Origin: Calcarisporiella thermophila CBS 279.70
Taxonomy: Eukaryota > Calcarisporiellomycota
DNA length: 64,000 bases
NCBI RefSeq assembly: GCF_041956535.1
Contig: NW_027192204.1
Location: 71,069 to 135,068 of the forward strand
Reading direction: 5' to 3'
How positions within the stretch are numbered: the first letter of the stretch is position 1; the number at the start of each line of letters is the position of its first letter. This document shows positions 11,509 to 21,343 of this stretch, one piece after another. The notes below the pieces were generated by a model. The model was not told the DNA's origin, did no database searches, and saw only the letters and a list, made by a program, of their open reading frames with translations. A program made the translations under genes and the position numbers.

Positions 11509-13951
11509 ATGAAAACAATAGTCCTTTGCGAACTGATTATATTCATTGCTGCCTTTTCCTTTGCGCAGATTTCCTCCATTAACCAAGCCCGCACTCAATG
11601 GATTCAGCTACTTACAGGTGGTTCTAACTACGATGCTAAAGATCCACAGATATCAGCAGCCCTAAAAAGGTCAGAGGATATTGCACGTAATCACTGGAAG
11701 ACACTTGACACCTCACCTAACCGCACCGCGCTCTGGTCGGATTTGAGAAATACTGGTGGAGAAGATACCGGTTCTGCAGTAACTAGGTTGAAATCAATGG
11801 CGCTGGCTTTTGCAAGCAAGGGTGGAAATTTAGAGGGAAATACGAGCCTATCCGAGGATATTGCCGATGGATTAGACTGGATTAATAGGAATCGATACAA
11901 TGAAACCACGAAAGAGGAGGGCAACTGGTGGTGGTAATATGCTTATGTTCATTCCATAAACCCCTTTCAGCCCTTTCCATTCAAGATTATTATTACGTTA
12001 AACTAGGTGGGAAATCGGCATTCCAAATCATCTCCTTGATACAATGGTTCTACTGGGCAAGGAGCTCTCTCCTAGCTTGAATGCTAGGCTTACCCGCGCC
12101 ATTCTCCGTTTTGTCCCAGATCCCACATATCGCACGAATCTGCCAAAACTCGAAGAAACGGGGGCCAACCGCGCAGATAAGGCTTACATCACGGCGCGCC
12201 GTGGAATTGTGTCGCATAACACAACGGCAATTGAGGTCGCAAGGGATGCACTTACCAAAATCTTTGATTACGTTACCACTGGGGATGGGTTTTATACTGA
12301 TGGTTCATTTATACAACACGGCAACTTCGCCTATACCGGCACCTATGGCGAGGTGCTGCTGGAGAGCGTAGCAGGAACTATGAATGTACTTAGGAACACA
12401 ACCTGGGCAGTATCGGTCTCCTCTTCCAACAATGTATTTAAATGGATGTTTGACTCCTTTGAGCCAGTTGCCTTTCGCGGCCAAACCATGGCTCATGTGA
12501 GAGGGCGCGCGATTTCTCGCGGCGACAACACCGACTTCGACTACGGTCAGTCGCTAGTAGGGACCTTTTGCCTACTTCATCCTTTGGCCCCCTCTAATCT
12601 CCAGAGCCGTATCGCGGCTTTCGTAAGAGAGATGGTTGATTCCTCAGCCAAATATAACAATTATACCACGACAGCATCTGTCTCACAGCTTATTGCTTAT
12701 GACAGTACCATCAAAGATAGCCGTTCCCGCCGAGGAGATTTGGTTCTCCACAAAACCTTTGCGAATATGGACAGAATAGTGCACCACCGTCCTGGATATT
12801 CATTCAGCATTTCTGCACGTAGCAGCAGAATCGCAGACTATGAAAGTGGCAATGGAGAGAATTTAAAAGGGTGGTACACCGGAGAAGGCATGACTTATCT
12901 TTACAACCACGAACTCTCCCATTACACGAACGGATTCTGGCCGACAGCGGATATGTATCGCCTTGCAGGTACCACCACTGCTACGGAAGAGACGTTTCCT
13001 CGCTCAGCGAACGATAATAAATTTTCCATTGCGCTGGGGGATGAGGCGTGGGTGGGCGGTATCACACTTTATGAGAAGGAAAAAGGCGGGGTTGGGGCGT
13101 TTGGGATGCGATTCAAGGGTCTGCCGGACAAGCCCACTGGAAAAAAGAACACGCTGGTGGGTACGAAGTCATGGTTCATGGAGGGTGACGTGGTGGTTGC
13201 ACTTGGAGCGGGAATATCTGCGAACGGAGTGAAAGTTCAAACAACGGTTGAAAATCGAATGGTGCAAAAGGGAAGCTGTTTCCTTTCGAGCGAGAATGAT
13301 GGTAATGAGGACAACACTAACACACCGAGCTGGGCTCACCTTAACGAAGTTGCCGGATATCTTTTCCCGCGCGGAGGCAATCTTCAACAAGTATGCGAGG
13401 ATCGTACTGGCAAGTGGTCTACCATTCATCCTGCCGCACCGCCTGTGACCCCAGATCAAATCACGCGCAGATATGCGACCCTTTGGTTGGATCACGGCGG
13501 AAACCCACAGAACGCTACTTACGAATACTATATCTTGCCGGGTAGTAGTAAAACGGAAACTGCCAAATACTTGGAAACTGTGATGAAAGGTGGAGGCATT
13601 CAAATTGTCAGAAATACACCCCAAGTACAGGCGGTCAACAATACTGAGTCAGGGATTTTGTCAGCCAACTTCTTCGCAGCTGGAAAAATTGGCATCATCG
13701 AAGCCCAACAAGCTTGTTCTGTGGCAGTTGATATGAAAGCAGAGGGAGGCGGCACACTTGTTGCTGTCTCGGATCCAACCATGAAACTGTCTCAAGTCGT
13801 GATTCTACTGGAAGGACGACACACCGCTACAAAATCAGATGATAAAATTAAAGTCGACTATGTCAAGGGACAAACGCGAATCGCTATCGACACGGCTCAA
13901 GCACGTGGAAAGACCTTTTCCATTTCCTTGAAAAAGCAAAACGACGTCTAA
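11509..13951 (+). CDS. Secreted polysaccharide lyase family 8 (hyaluronate/chondroitin/xanthan lyase-like)
   Basis: Two exons (11509-11933, 12007-13951; intron 73 nt) give about 789 residues, the normal size for PL8 enzymes. A signal peptide covers residues 1-19. The N-terminal alpha/alpha-toroid holds the aromatic patch (NWWWWEIG, about residue 140) and all catalytic residues: Asn196 in TGANRADKA, His246 in GSFIQHGN, Tyr255 in YTGTYG, Arg309 and Arg313 in RGRAISR. The spacing Asn-His 50, His-Tyr 9 and Tyr-Arg 54 equals that of Streptococcus pneumoniae hyaluronate lyase as I know it. The C-terminal half is the beta-sandwich region. These enzymes cleave uronic-acid or xanthan-type polysaccharides by beta-elimination; the actual substrate is open. 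PL8 is mainly bacterial, so transfer is possible, but the gene has a spliceosomal intron and local base composition. Confidence 0.9.
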
Positions 13952-14266
13952 TCCAGGGTCCGAAGAAAGAGAAATTTGTATTTATACTTTGAATGGAAAT
14001 ACAAGCTGCTCTGGAGTATGCAATAATAATGCATTCACTAGGAGAAAACATGATTACATTCGAACTATTAATTAGAAAGAATTAAATATTATAATAAAAC
14101 TTATCTTGGTTGCGAGTTATACTATTAAGTATATATATAGGGCTGAGCAAGAAGAAGATACCTGCAATAGTCTTGAAATTTCTTATCGGATCATATCATA
14201 CATCATTCAAGTGAGCTTTGATGTATGACACTTCTTGCAAATGAAAAAAAAAAAATCAAAAAGATA
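13952..14266. other. Intergenic, AT-rich
   Basis: Spacer between the lyase stop codon and the tRNA-Leu gene; holds the lyase 3' end and, at its right edge, an A-run that is the tRNA terminator. Nothing else seen. Confidence 0.5.
14244..14255 (-). terminator. RNA polymerase III terminator of tRNA-Leu
   Basis: A run of 12 A on the plus strand, that is T12 on the strand of the tRNA-Leu gene, lies about 12 bp past its 3' end, as expected for Pol III termination. Confidence 0.7.
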
Positions 14267-14350
14267 TGCCGGAAGTGGGGTTCGAACCCACGCCTTCTTG
14301 CGAAGAGTGGAGCTTAAATCCACCGTCTTAGACCTCTCGACCATCCCGGC
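14267..14350 (-). tRNA. tRNA-Leu (anticodon TAA)
   Basis: The minus strand folds into an 84-nt class II tRNA. The acceptor arm GCCGGGA pairs with TTCCGGC followed by discriminator A. The anticodon stem GTGGA/TCCAC encloses TTTAAGC, anticodon TAA, and a long variable arm (CTTCGCAAG) follows, as in tRNA-Leu. The T arm reads GTGGGTTCGAACCCCAC. No intron. CCA is not encoded. Confidence 0.93.
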
Positions 14351-14445
14351 TTGCCAACTTTGGAAATCGGAACTATAAAAAGCCAAGCTCTCTTATCCGA
14401 AAATTGAGACATAATACCAAGCAATTTAATTTGGATGACGTGAAT

Positions 14446-14518
14446 GGGGGACTAGCTCAAATGGTAGAGCGCTCGCTTAGCATGCGAGAGGCACCGGGAT
14501 CGATACCCGGGTTCTCCA
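14446..14518 (+). tRNA. tRNA-Ala (anticodon AGC)
   Basis: A 73-nt class I tRNA. Acceptor GGGGGAC pairs with GTTCTCC plus discriminator A. D arm TAGCTCAAATGGTAGAGC, anticodon loop TTAGCAT with AGC at 14479-14481, T arm CCGGGATCGATACCCGG. No intron. It faces away from tRNA-Leu, 95 bp apart. The internal A and B boxes are intact. Confidence 0.95.
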
Positions 14519-14521
14519 AAC

Positions 14522-14539
14522 TTTTTTCGTTTTTTTTTT
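14522..14539 (+). terminator. RNA polymerase III terminator of tRNA-Ala
   Basis: Two T-runs (T6 then T10, split by CG) follow directly after the tRNA-Ala 3' end, a strong Pol III stop. Confidence 0.75.
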
Positions 14540-16542
14540 CCAAAAACACTTCGTAAGCTCTCTGGCTGGACGGATTCACTCCCCAAAAGTTCCCAAGTTT
14601 AAAACCGGTTTCTTTTGCTGTGACAAATTCAGCATGAAGTAATAATTAGAGTGTTGCATGTGTATTATAGATAGATGAGATTACAAGATTGAGTTCATCG
14701 TAAAAATAAGGCCGCGGTTGTTTCATTACTAAATCTGCATAACACAATACGCAAATGTACTGTGATTAAGGAAAAACACGCAAATGAAAATATTTAATAA
14801 ATTTTATGGGTGGCCGAGGTGGACAAAGCTTGAGCTTAGTCCGCCCCTCTCCTCCCGCAACCGCATGCACAAGCATTCAACATCATCACCACGCCTATTC
14901 GGAGTTGAAACATAGGGTTGCCAAGCGCGGCTCGTCAGCCAGGCGATACGTGCACGTCCTTCACGCTTAACGGGAGGGTGGGGAACTGGACAAGGATTGC
15001 GGGCTAAGAAAGAGCAGTGGGGCTGGCTGCTCAACGTGGGGCTGGGAGAGGGGGGGGAACGAGCGATGATGACGTCGCGGGGGATTTCTGAGCCAGGTTG
15101 GGGTTGGCAATTCGGAACACTCCGGTTTCTTCTGCAACGGGGCTTCGCTGGGGAGAGGAGGAGAGGAGACGGGGGTGGAGCGCCTGGGTGGGTGCAGTCC
15201 GGAATTCATGGCTGTGGTGCTGATCCTTGGGAGGCGCGAAGCGGCGAGAGCTCTCTGGGTTGGGATTATATAGCGCCTGCGCTCATTTACACGAGAAGTC
15301 GAAGTGATCATGGTTTTAATCAACAAATCCATTTCGACAAAACAATATTCCAAAAAAGGCGCATGTCTCATAGGCTTGCTCGCAAATTGACTCAAGTCGA
15401 ATGGTGCTCGTTTTACTTTATTCAAATTGGCTCATGGCGGAATTTACCACGCTCTCCGGCCTCACGTTTTTTTAATCCCAATTTCATTAGCTTAATAAGG
15501 AAGCGGAGCGCGGCTACTAATTAAACTATAAGACGAGGGGCGGCCTACAAGAGAATATACTGCTGAATATTGTCAAGGGGACGGGCCCCAATCAGCGGGG
15601 GGGATTTCCAACAGTGATTAGGCTTCCGGATGAGTCCAAGCCTCGGGTAAACTTGAGATCTGGCATACGCTATTCTAAGGATTCGGCTGTTTCGCAGATC
15701 ACATCTGTTTATTTCCTTTCCAGTAGGCCATCGGCCCCAAGGCCACACAAAAGGATGGGGCCTATTCGGAAAGCCCTTTATCCGAATGCGCTTGCTAGGC
15801 TTCACAAGGCAAGGGAGCGCCGGGCGAAGAAGGAACTGGCCTTCGAGAATCAATGGGACAGTATGGGCAGGATCCTGAGGGGGGAGGGCAGAGCCTACGT
15901 GGGACATTTTTACAAATACAAGTTACATAAGCGCCGTGTTCTCGAAAGTGAGGGCGACGCACCAGTTGATACTCGACGTAATCCAGCCTGATGGGCAGCT
16001 CCTCAGTTTCTCCTCTAATTACCCGATGCCGGATCACCTTGGAGCTAAATTTAGCTCATTCTTATGTGGATCAGAGGATGAATTTCGGAAAGCATCTCTA
16101 ATGCGGAGCAGACATTGCACGCCCTTACCCCGCACTCCCCATGGACCACACCAAGAAAGGATGCCTGTGTCCTTCATTTCGAGGTAAAATACAAGGAGCA
16201 TATTGGATACATTGTATTCCGAGAAGCATATGTGCACCCTGTCTTGGAGGTTTCATTCGTCGAAGACAATTGGTTACGCATGGTGGCTTAGAAATAACAT
16301 GAGAACAAAACGATAAAAAAAAAGAAGCGAGAAGTTATTGTGTTGTTAATTGTTATAATTAATCGATAAGTAGCTATTCAAATGTAATTGCCGATATCAG
16401 CCAGTTCGCATATATATTATATATATTTATTTCTCTTCTAATCATTTCATCTACTCTCTGGTAAGCTGCGCCATCTTCATTGCAGAGTAGCTGGACATTG
16501 ACATTGGTTGATATCGTTTCTCCTAGCAGCAAAATCAAAAAA
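14540..16542. other. Intergenic, no recognised gene
   Basis: About 2 kb. Several overlapping ORFs of 80-175 codons occur on both strands around 14.8-16.2 kb, but none shows a domain, signal peptide, splice-consistent extension or codon pattern like the neighbouring genes. The last 150 bp are likely the Abp2 promoter. A decayed gene cannot be excluded at 15.6-16.2 kb. Confidence 0.4.
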
Positions 16543-18440
16543 AGTATGAATTCCTCAAATCCCGCTTCAAAACCTGCCGGTGATCTGCTCTTAGGGAGCA
16601 TTCGCCTACCCCCCATCAGTGGTCTGCACTCCTCCTACACACCATCCTCACCCCATCACTATCCAGTCCAGACCCGCACCCACCACACACTCCAGCATCA
16701 TCAACAACAAGCAATTCAAGCGGACTCCACACCTTCCCCCCCGACCTCGAGCACAACCACCACCCCTACACGCACTCTCCCATCCAAACACGTCACCGAA
16801 TCAACCATTTCACAAGCATACATCGATTTTATTCTCTACTGCAATCAGACGGTTGCAACCGATGTTGACACTGGCCCCTTAATGAGGAGTTTTTTTGCTG
16901 TTCCTCGAAGCGATGGCAAGCAATTCCATCCATGGGCTCTCTTTTGTTTGTGCAAACGCATGCACGAAGGCGAGATCAAAAGCTGGGTGAGATTATCCAT
17001 CGAATTGGGGGTGGAACGGACCGATGATCAGAGTCCTCAAAAGATTCAGCAGTATGCGGTCAGATTAAAAGTAAGTAGTCAGGAGCTAAAAGGGGCCTAT
17101 AGGCTCTTGCTCTCTCTCCCTAGAGTTCTGTGCCAGCGTGTGACATGCATCATATAGCAGCGTATTGACATGTACGGCTTTTTTTTTCCAATAGCGATGG
17201 ATGCGCTCTCTCCACATAGACTCCTTTTTCGATTACCTACTCGATGTTCCCAACCACTATTACATGCTGGATCCATCTGGTGCCCCTTCTACCGGTGGTT
17301 CTGCATCCTCGATCAATAATAAACAGGAGGGCGGAGAGGATGGCGAGGAGGACGCTGACGAGGATGGAGGGGGGGAGGATCAAGTTCTCAAGCTGCTTCT
17401 TCAGAGTTCGCCAAGAAAAAAGCGGAAGTCGTCCGGATTCCTCTCCAGATCTAAACGCTTTAAAACGGAAGAGAAAGAGGGTAGCGTGGGTGGAGGGGCG
17501 GAAGAGGATGACGATGATGACGGTAGCGTAAGAATATCCGAAGACGGTATGTAGATCCCCCTGGGCGATGTCCCCATGAAAGCACCCCTGACGCACGGCC
17601 ATGTCTGAATGCTAATTACCTTTTGTTTCGACTCTAGGTCGTATTACGCCGGCGTCGCCTCCCATTCGTGGATCGCCCATTGTTTCCTCGCCCCGGCGAG
17701 TGTCCTCACTCAAAGATCTGATGCCCCAGGATGCAAACACCCTCTCACCCTCCCGCAGCAATAGCATATTCCTACCCCCACCCCCGCCACCGCCGGCGCC
17801 ACCACCTCCTCCACTAGTGCACCCGGCTGTTGGGTCGTTGAGCGGGGAACCTCAGCGTCAACAGCTCGTCCGCCGCTGGTCGGATGATCCGTGGCGATAT
17901 TTGGGGGGAGCGCGAGAAAGGGAGCAGCAGATTATCGAGCAGGTGAGGACAAGCAGAGTGAGGAGCTTCCCCACGGTTGGAGGGGTTGGGAGAGAGGTAA
18001 GACGTGGCTCCGTGATGATGAGCACCATCATGAGCTCGGGCGTAAGTACGACCGGGAGCACCGCCGGGGACGATGGCGTCGTCGTGCTGACAAAATCGCC
18101 CCTATCTCGCCCCAGCTCCATGAAAGAACCCAGCACGTGCAATACCCCGCCTCCCCCTTTAGCCCCCCCACCCCCCCCACCCCCGCACGCATCAAGCGTT
18201 TCACAACAGAGCACCTCTGTGGCCGTCGCCCCAAGCTCCGACTCAAGCCCGGCTTCGGAGGTGCAACTTCTACGAGCCCAGCTGGCGGAGCGAGAACGGG
18301 AGCTGGCAGAGAAGGAGAAACTCGTGGATACCCTGCTGCGGATGGTGGAGGAGAAGGAGGCGACCTTGCAAAACGCACGGCGTGTGCAACAGCTCGCCAT
18401 AGATTTGTTGGTGAAGGGACAGACAAGAGGACTCCTATAA
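16543..18440 (+). CDS. ARS-binding protein 2 (Abp2) family protein
   Basis: Exons 16543-17070, 17195-17546 and 17638-18440 join in phase to about 560 residues. The Abp2 domain spans roughly residues 85-210: LPSKHVTESTI, YIDFILYCN, PRSDGKQFHPW, IKSWVRLSIELGVE, QKIQQYAVRLK, then across the first intron RWMRSLHIDSFFDYLL and PNHYY. Abp2 was described in fission yeast as binding AT-rich replication origins; the family is fungal. The rest is disordered: an acidic DE stretch and KKRKS basic patch in exon 2, polyproline runs in exon 3, and a short Glu-rich coiled coil near the C-terminus (about residues 475-530). Nuclear location follows from the basic patch and family. Start at 16543 is the Met nearest the conserved region; an upstream in-frame Met at 16480 exists. 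Confidence 0.85.
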
Positions 18441-19482
18441 ATTGCACCCCGGATAACTATCCGTTTCTTCCCCCTCCCTTCCCCTTCCCCTTCCCCTTCC
18501 CCTTCCCCTTCCCCCTTCTCCTCCCCATTTCCCTCTCTCAAAAAAAGGTTCGAAGATGTAATCACGGCTGTTGTAGATAGTTTTCTGTGTTCTTTTTATG
18601 TTCGTCTTTTATATCTGAACATTTTATTTATTTTTAGTATTGACTTACTTGCTCTGTAAAATTAACGAAACTAAAACATGATAATTCTATTACACGCGAG
18701 CCCCCAAGATCCACCCTTTCGGATGGCCGTCGCCCTCTCTGCTTGCATTTTTTGCCTGGGACTCTCCACCAGAGCCTCATTCATGTAGACATCAACGCCT
18801 GCTCTACGCACCAAACGCATGGATATCTTTACAGCGAAGTTTTAGATGCGCATTTTTTTTGTCCTACTTCCCCGATTCTGGGCAAAGAAACTCAGTTCGA
18901 ATCGAAGCCGATCCCATCCTTAAAGAAGTCTCTATATCGGGCTAGAGAAATTCAGCCCAGGTCTGTACTGGATCACAACGAAAAACTGCTGGCCTCCTGA
19001 GGCTTGGGGCCAACCCTCCGCTTCCAACTCAAGGCACACGATGGGTCCATATCGAGTAACGATATTGATAAGATAGGAGAGAGAAGGGGAGTTGGCGGCT
19101 CTGCGGTCCTTGCTTCCAGAAGTCCATCGATGTCCTAGGAGCAGGTGCAAAGGAGCACCCGACTATGCCCCATTTCAAGTATCTATCTTCAGTGAGACAG
19201 AATGGAAACTCATTATTTCATCAACTGCATTGGGGCAAGATCAAGCCTAATTAAGTTGAAATGAAGCCTTCCCTAATTGGAAATCGTCGGTAGAGCAGCA
19301 ATTATTTCCTTCATTTACCTCCCCTCTCTTTGTCGTGCTCCCCCCCCTCCCCTCCTCTGTCTTCCTTTCCTAAATCACTTTTGGCATCGTCCATTGGCAC
19401 TCATTTCCCATTGCATTCCTCACTGAACAGTTTGCATCCATTCATTTGTTCACGCTTTGTTTAGTAGCTCATTAATTTAATT
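18441..19482. other. Intergenic with G-rich repeat, no recognised gene
   Basis: Holds the Abp2 3' flank with a TTCCCC repeat (listed separately) and the upstream region of the aspartic protease. Short ORFs at 18.7-19.15 kb lack any recognisable feature. Confidence 0.45.
18470..18521. repeat. (TTCCCC)n hexamer tract, G-quadruplex potential on minus strand
   Basis: About seven consecutive TTCCCC units, so the minus strand carries repeated GGGGAA blocks that meet the simple four-G-run criterion for a G-quadruplex. It starts about 30 bp after the Abp2 stop and would lie in its 3' UTR. Confidence 0.85.
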
Positions 19483-20946
19483 ATGCATTTCGGCATTGCG
19501 TGGTTGTTGCTGGCCCTGAGCTGGCTCGCTGGTTCCTCAGCTCGCCCGTTCCCCGCCCGCGGTATCAACACCTTCAAGTAATGCTTGGCCGACAGGCTGA
19601 TTCCTATCACTGACCAAAATGGTGACTAATTGATGGTTGTTTGTTGTGACCAGAGTACCCCTAGTTAGGAGGCAGGGGACAGCGGCAACCCCAATGCGGA
19701 TGGTGGCGGCTGCGAAAAAGTTCAACCTGAAGCCGTACTGGAAGCGGGGGGTGCTAGGCTTCGCCGATAGGGTAGTGCCGCTGAAGGATTTCTTGATGGA
19801 TGTGGAGGTGAGTTCATCGGTTGAGATTCCACATTGTTGCGCGGAAATGGGGCTCATGCTCGCTCTTGTTCGCATTCGCATTCGAATGACCCTGTCGCCT
19901 CTTCTGCATTCTAGTATTACGCGGAGGTCCAAGTCGGCACCCCAGGGCAAACGTTCAAAGTGGATATCGACACGGGCTCCTCCGATTTCTGGGTCTACAG
20001 CTCGGCCTGCAATTCGCTGGCTTGTTCTACGCACGCTCGCTTTTCTCCCGCTCAGTCAAGTAGCTTGGAGCAGAATGAGGAAAAGACGTGGAAAATTAGC
20101 TATTTGGACGGGTCGGAGGTGAGCGGCATAGAAGCGATTGAGGTACTGAAAATCGGGGGGCTCTCGGTCTACAAACAAACCATCGGCCTGGCCACCAACG
20201 CCAGCGACAATTTTCAGAACGACATTATCGACGGCCTGTTCGGGCTCGGATTTCCAAGCATCACCCGACTGTCTGGTAGGGGTCTTGCTTGCCTCGCCTC
20301 CGCTTCCCTTGCTAGGGTTAGCTAATTCTCACTTTTTGTTATTATGTTCTCTCAACTGCGCCTAGGGATACCCGTGTTCCAATCCATGGTCGAACAGGGC
20401 CTTAGCGCCCCACAGTTTGGGATCTGGCTAGGGAAGGAGTCGCAGGGGGGCGGAGGAGAGATCCTATTTGGCGGTGCGGACCCATCCCACTACCAAGGGA
20501 CACTCACCTGGACTGCAGTGCGCGACCAGAGCTACTGGAGTATCCCCGTGGAGGGGGTCACCTTCCTCTCCGCCAAGTTCACGGAGAACTCGTATGCGAT
20601 CATCGACACGGGCAGCACCGGGATGATCTTTCCAAGGGAGTTGGCCGAGCTCATCCACGGGCAGATCCCGGGCGCCCAGGAGGACGCGGTCCAGGGCTGG
20701 CTCATCCCGTGCAATGCCGCGAAGCTGTATCCAAGCAAGATCCTCTTCAGGATCAGTGGCAGGGACTTCGAGGTGCCCCTCGACGACATTATCCGCGAGC
20801 CGTCGGGCGTCAATGGGCTCTGCTTTTCGGCCATCATTTCCTCCGAGGGCGGCCAGTGGCTGCTCGGCGCCACGTTCATCAAAAACAACTATTGTGTTTT
20901 CGACGTCGAGAATGCTCGTGTGGGGATTGCGCCCAGTAAACGCTAA
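19483..20946 (+). CDS. Secreted pepsin-type aspartic protease (A1 family)
   Basis: Exons 19483-19577, 19654-19807, 19915-20275 and 20366-20946 give about 396 residues, usual for the family. Signal peptide at residues 1-20, then a basic propeptide to about residue 80. The mature enzyme starts YYAEVQVGTPGQ. Both catalytic motifs are present: DTGSS (Asp about 102) and DTGST (Asp about 284), with the flap region SYLDGSEVSG, a GLFGLGF block and the C-terminal WLLGATFIKNNYCVFD. It should be an extracellular or vacuolar acid endoprotease. Convergent with the DHX34 helicase gene. No C-terminal GPI signal. Confidence 0.93.
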
Positions 20947-21343
20947 CATTTTATTCCCCTCTTCGTCCACTTATATCGATATCGAACTTTTTTTTTCTCC
21001 TCCTTTTCTCTTGTCCCACCTTTTACCATGTTGTACATAATTGACTTGTGCATGCTCGTGTTGGCTTTAATTTCACCATTGCTCTGTACACTCTGCGAAT
21101 TTTCTGCATGGTTATTCCCCATATTGCCCTTGTCATTATTGTAGCATCTCCTGCACTTTTCAATTTCTATTTTTTTTTTTAATCCTTTGCTTTGCTACCT
21201 TTTGAAAACCTCTCAGATAACCGTATCTAACCGCTATACAACACCCATTATAATTAATGACATTTAATAATTTCTTTCTCGATATTAGAATTTTATTAAT
21301 TTTTTTTTTTCCTCTCAATTACAATAATAAACTGGACCGTTTC
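20947..21343. other. Intergenic between convergent genes
   Basis: T-rich 3' flank shared by the aspartic protease (+) and the helicase (-). Several long T-runs; no gene seen. Confidence 0.5.

Noticed and set aside
14997-15524. 175-codon ORF near the tRNA genes
   Set aside because: Overlapped by an equally long ORF on the other strand; composition is that of GC-rich noncoding DNA.
15614-15991. 125-codon ORF with a Lys/Arg-rich middle, considered as a small gene or transposon remnant
   Set aside because: No terminal repeats, no transposase or reverse-transcriptase motif, no homologous block recognised; kept only as intergenic.
18470-18521. TTCCCC array as an interstitial telomere
   Set aside because: Not the usual fungal TTAGGG-type unit and lies between ordinary genes.
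17858-18565. 235-codon minus-strand ORF over Abp2 exon 3
   Set aside because: Ser/Gly/Glu-rich translation of the complementary strand of a low-complexity exon and the hexamer repeat.
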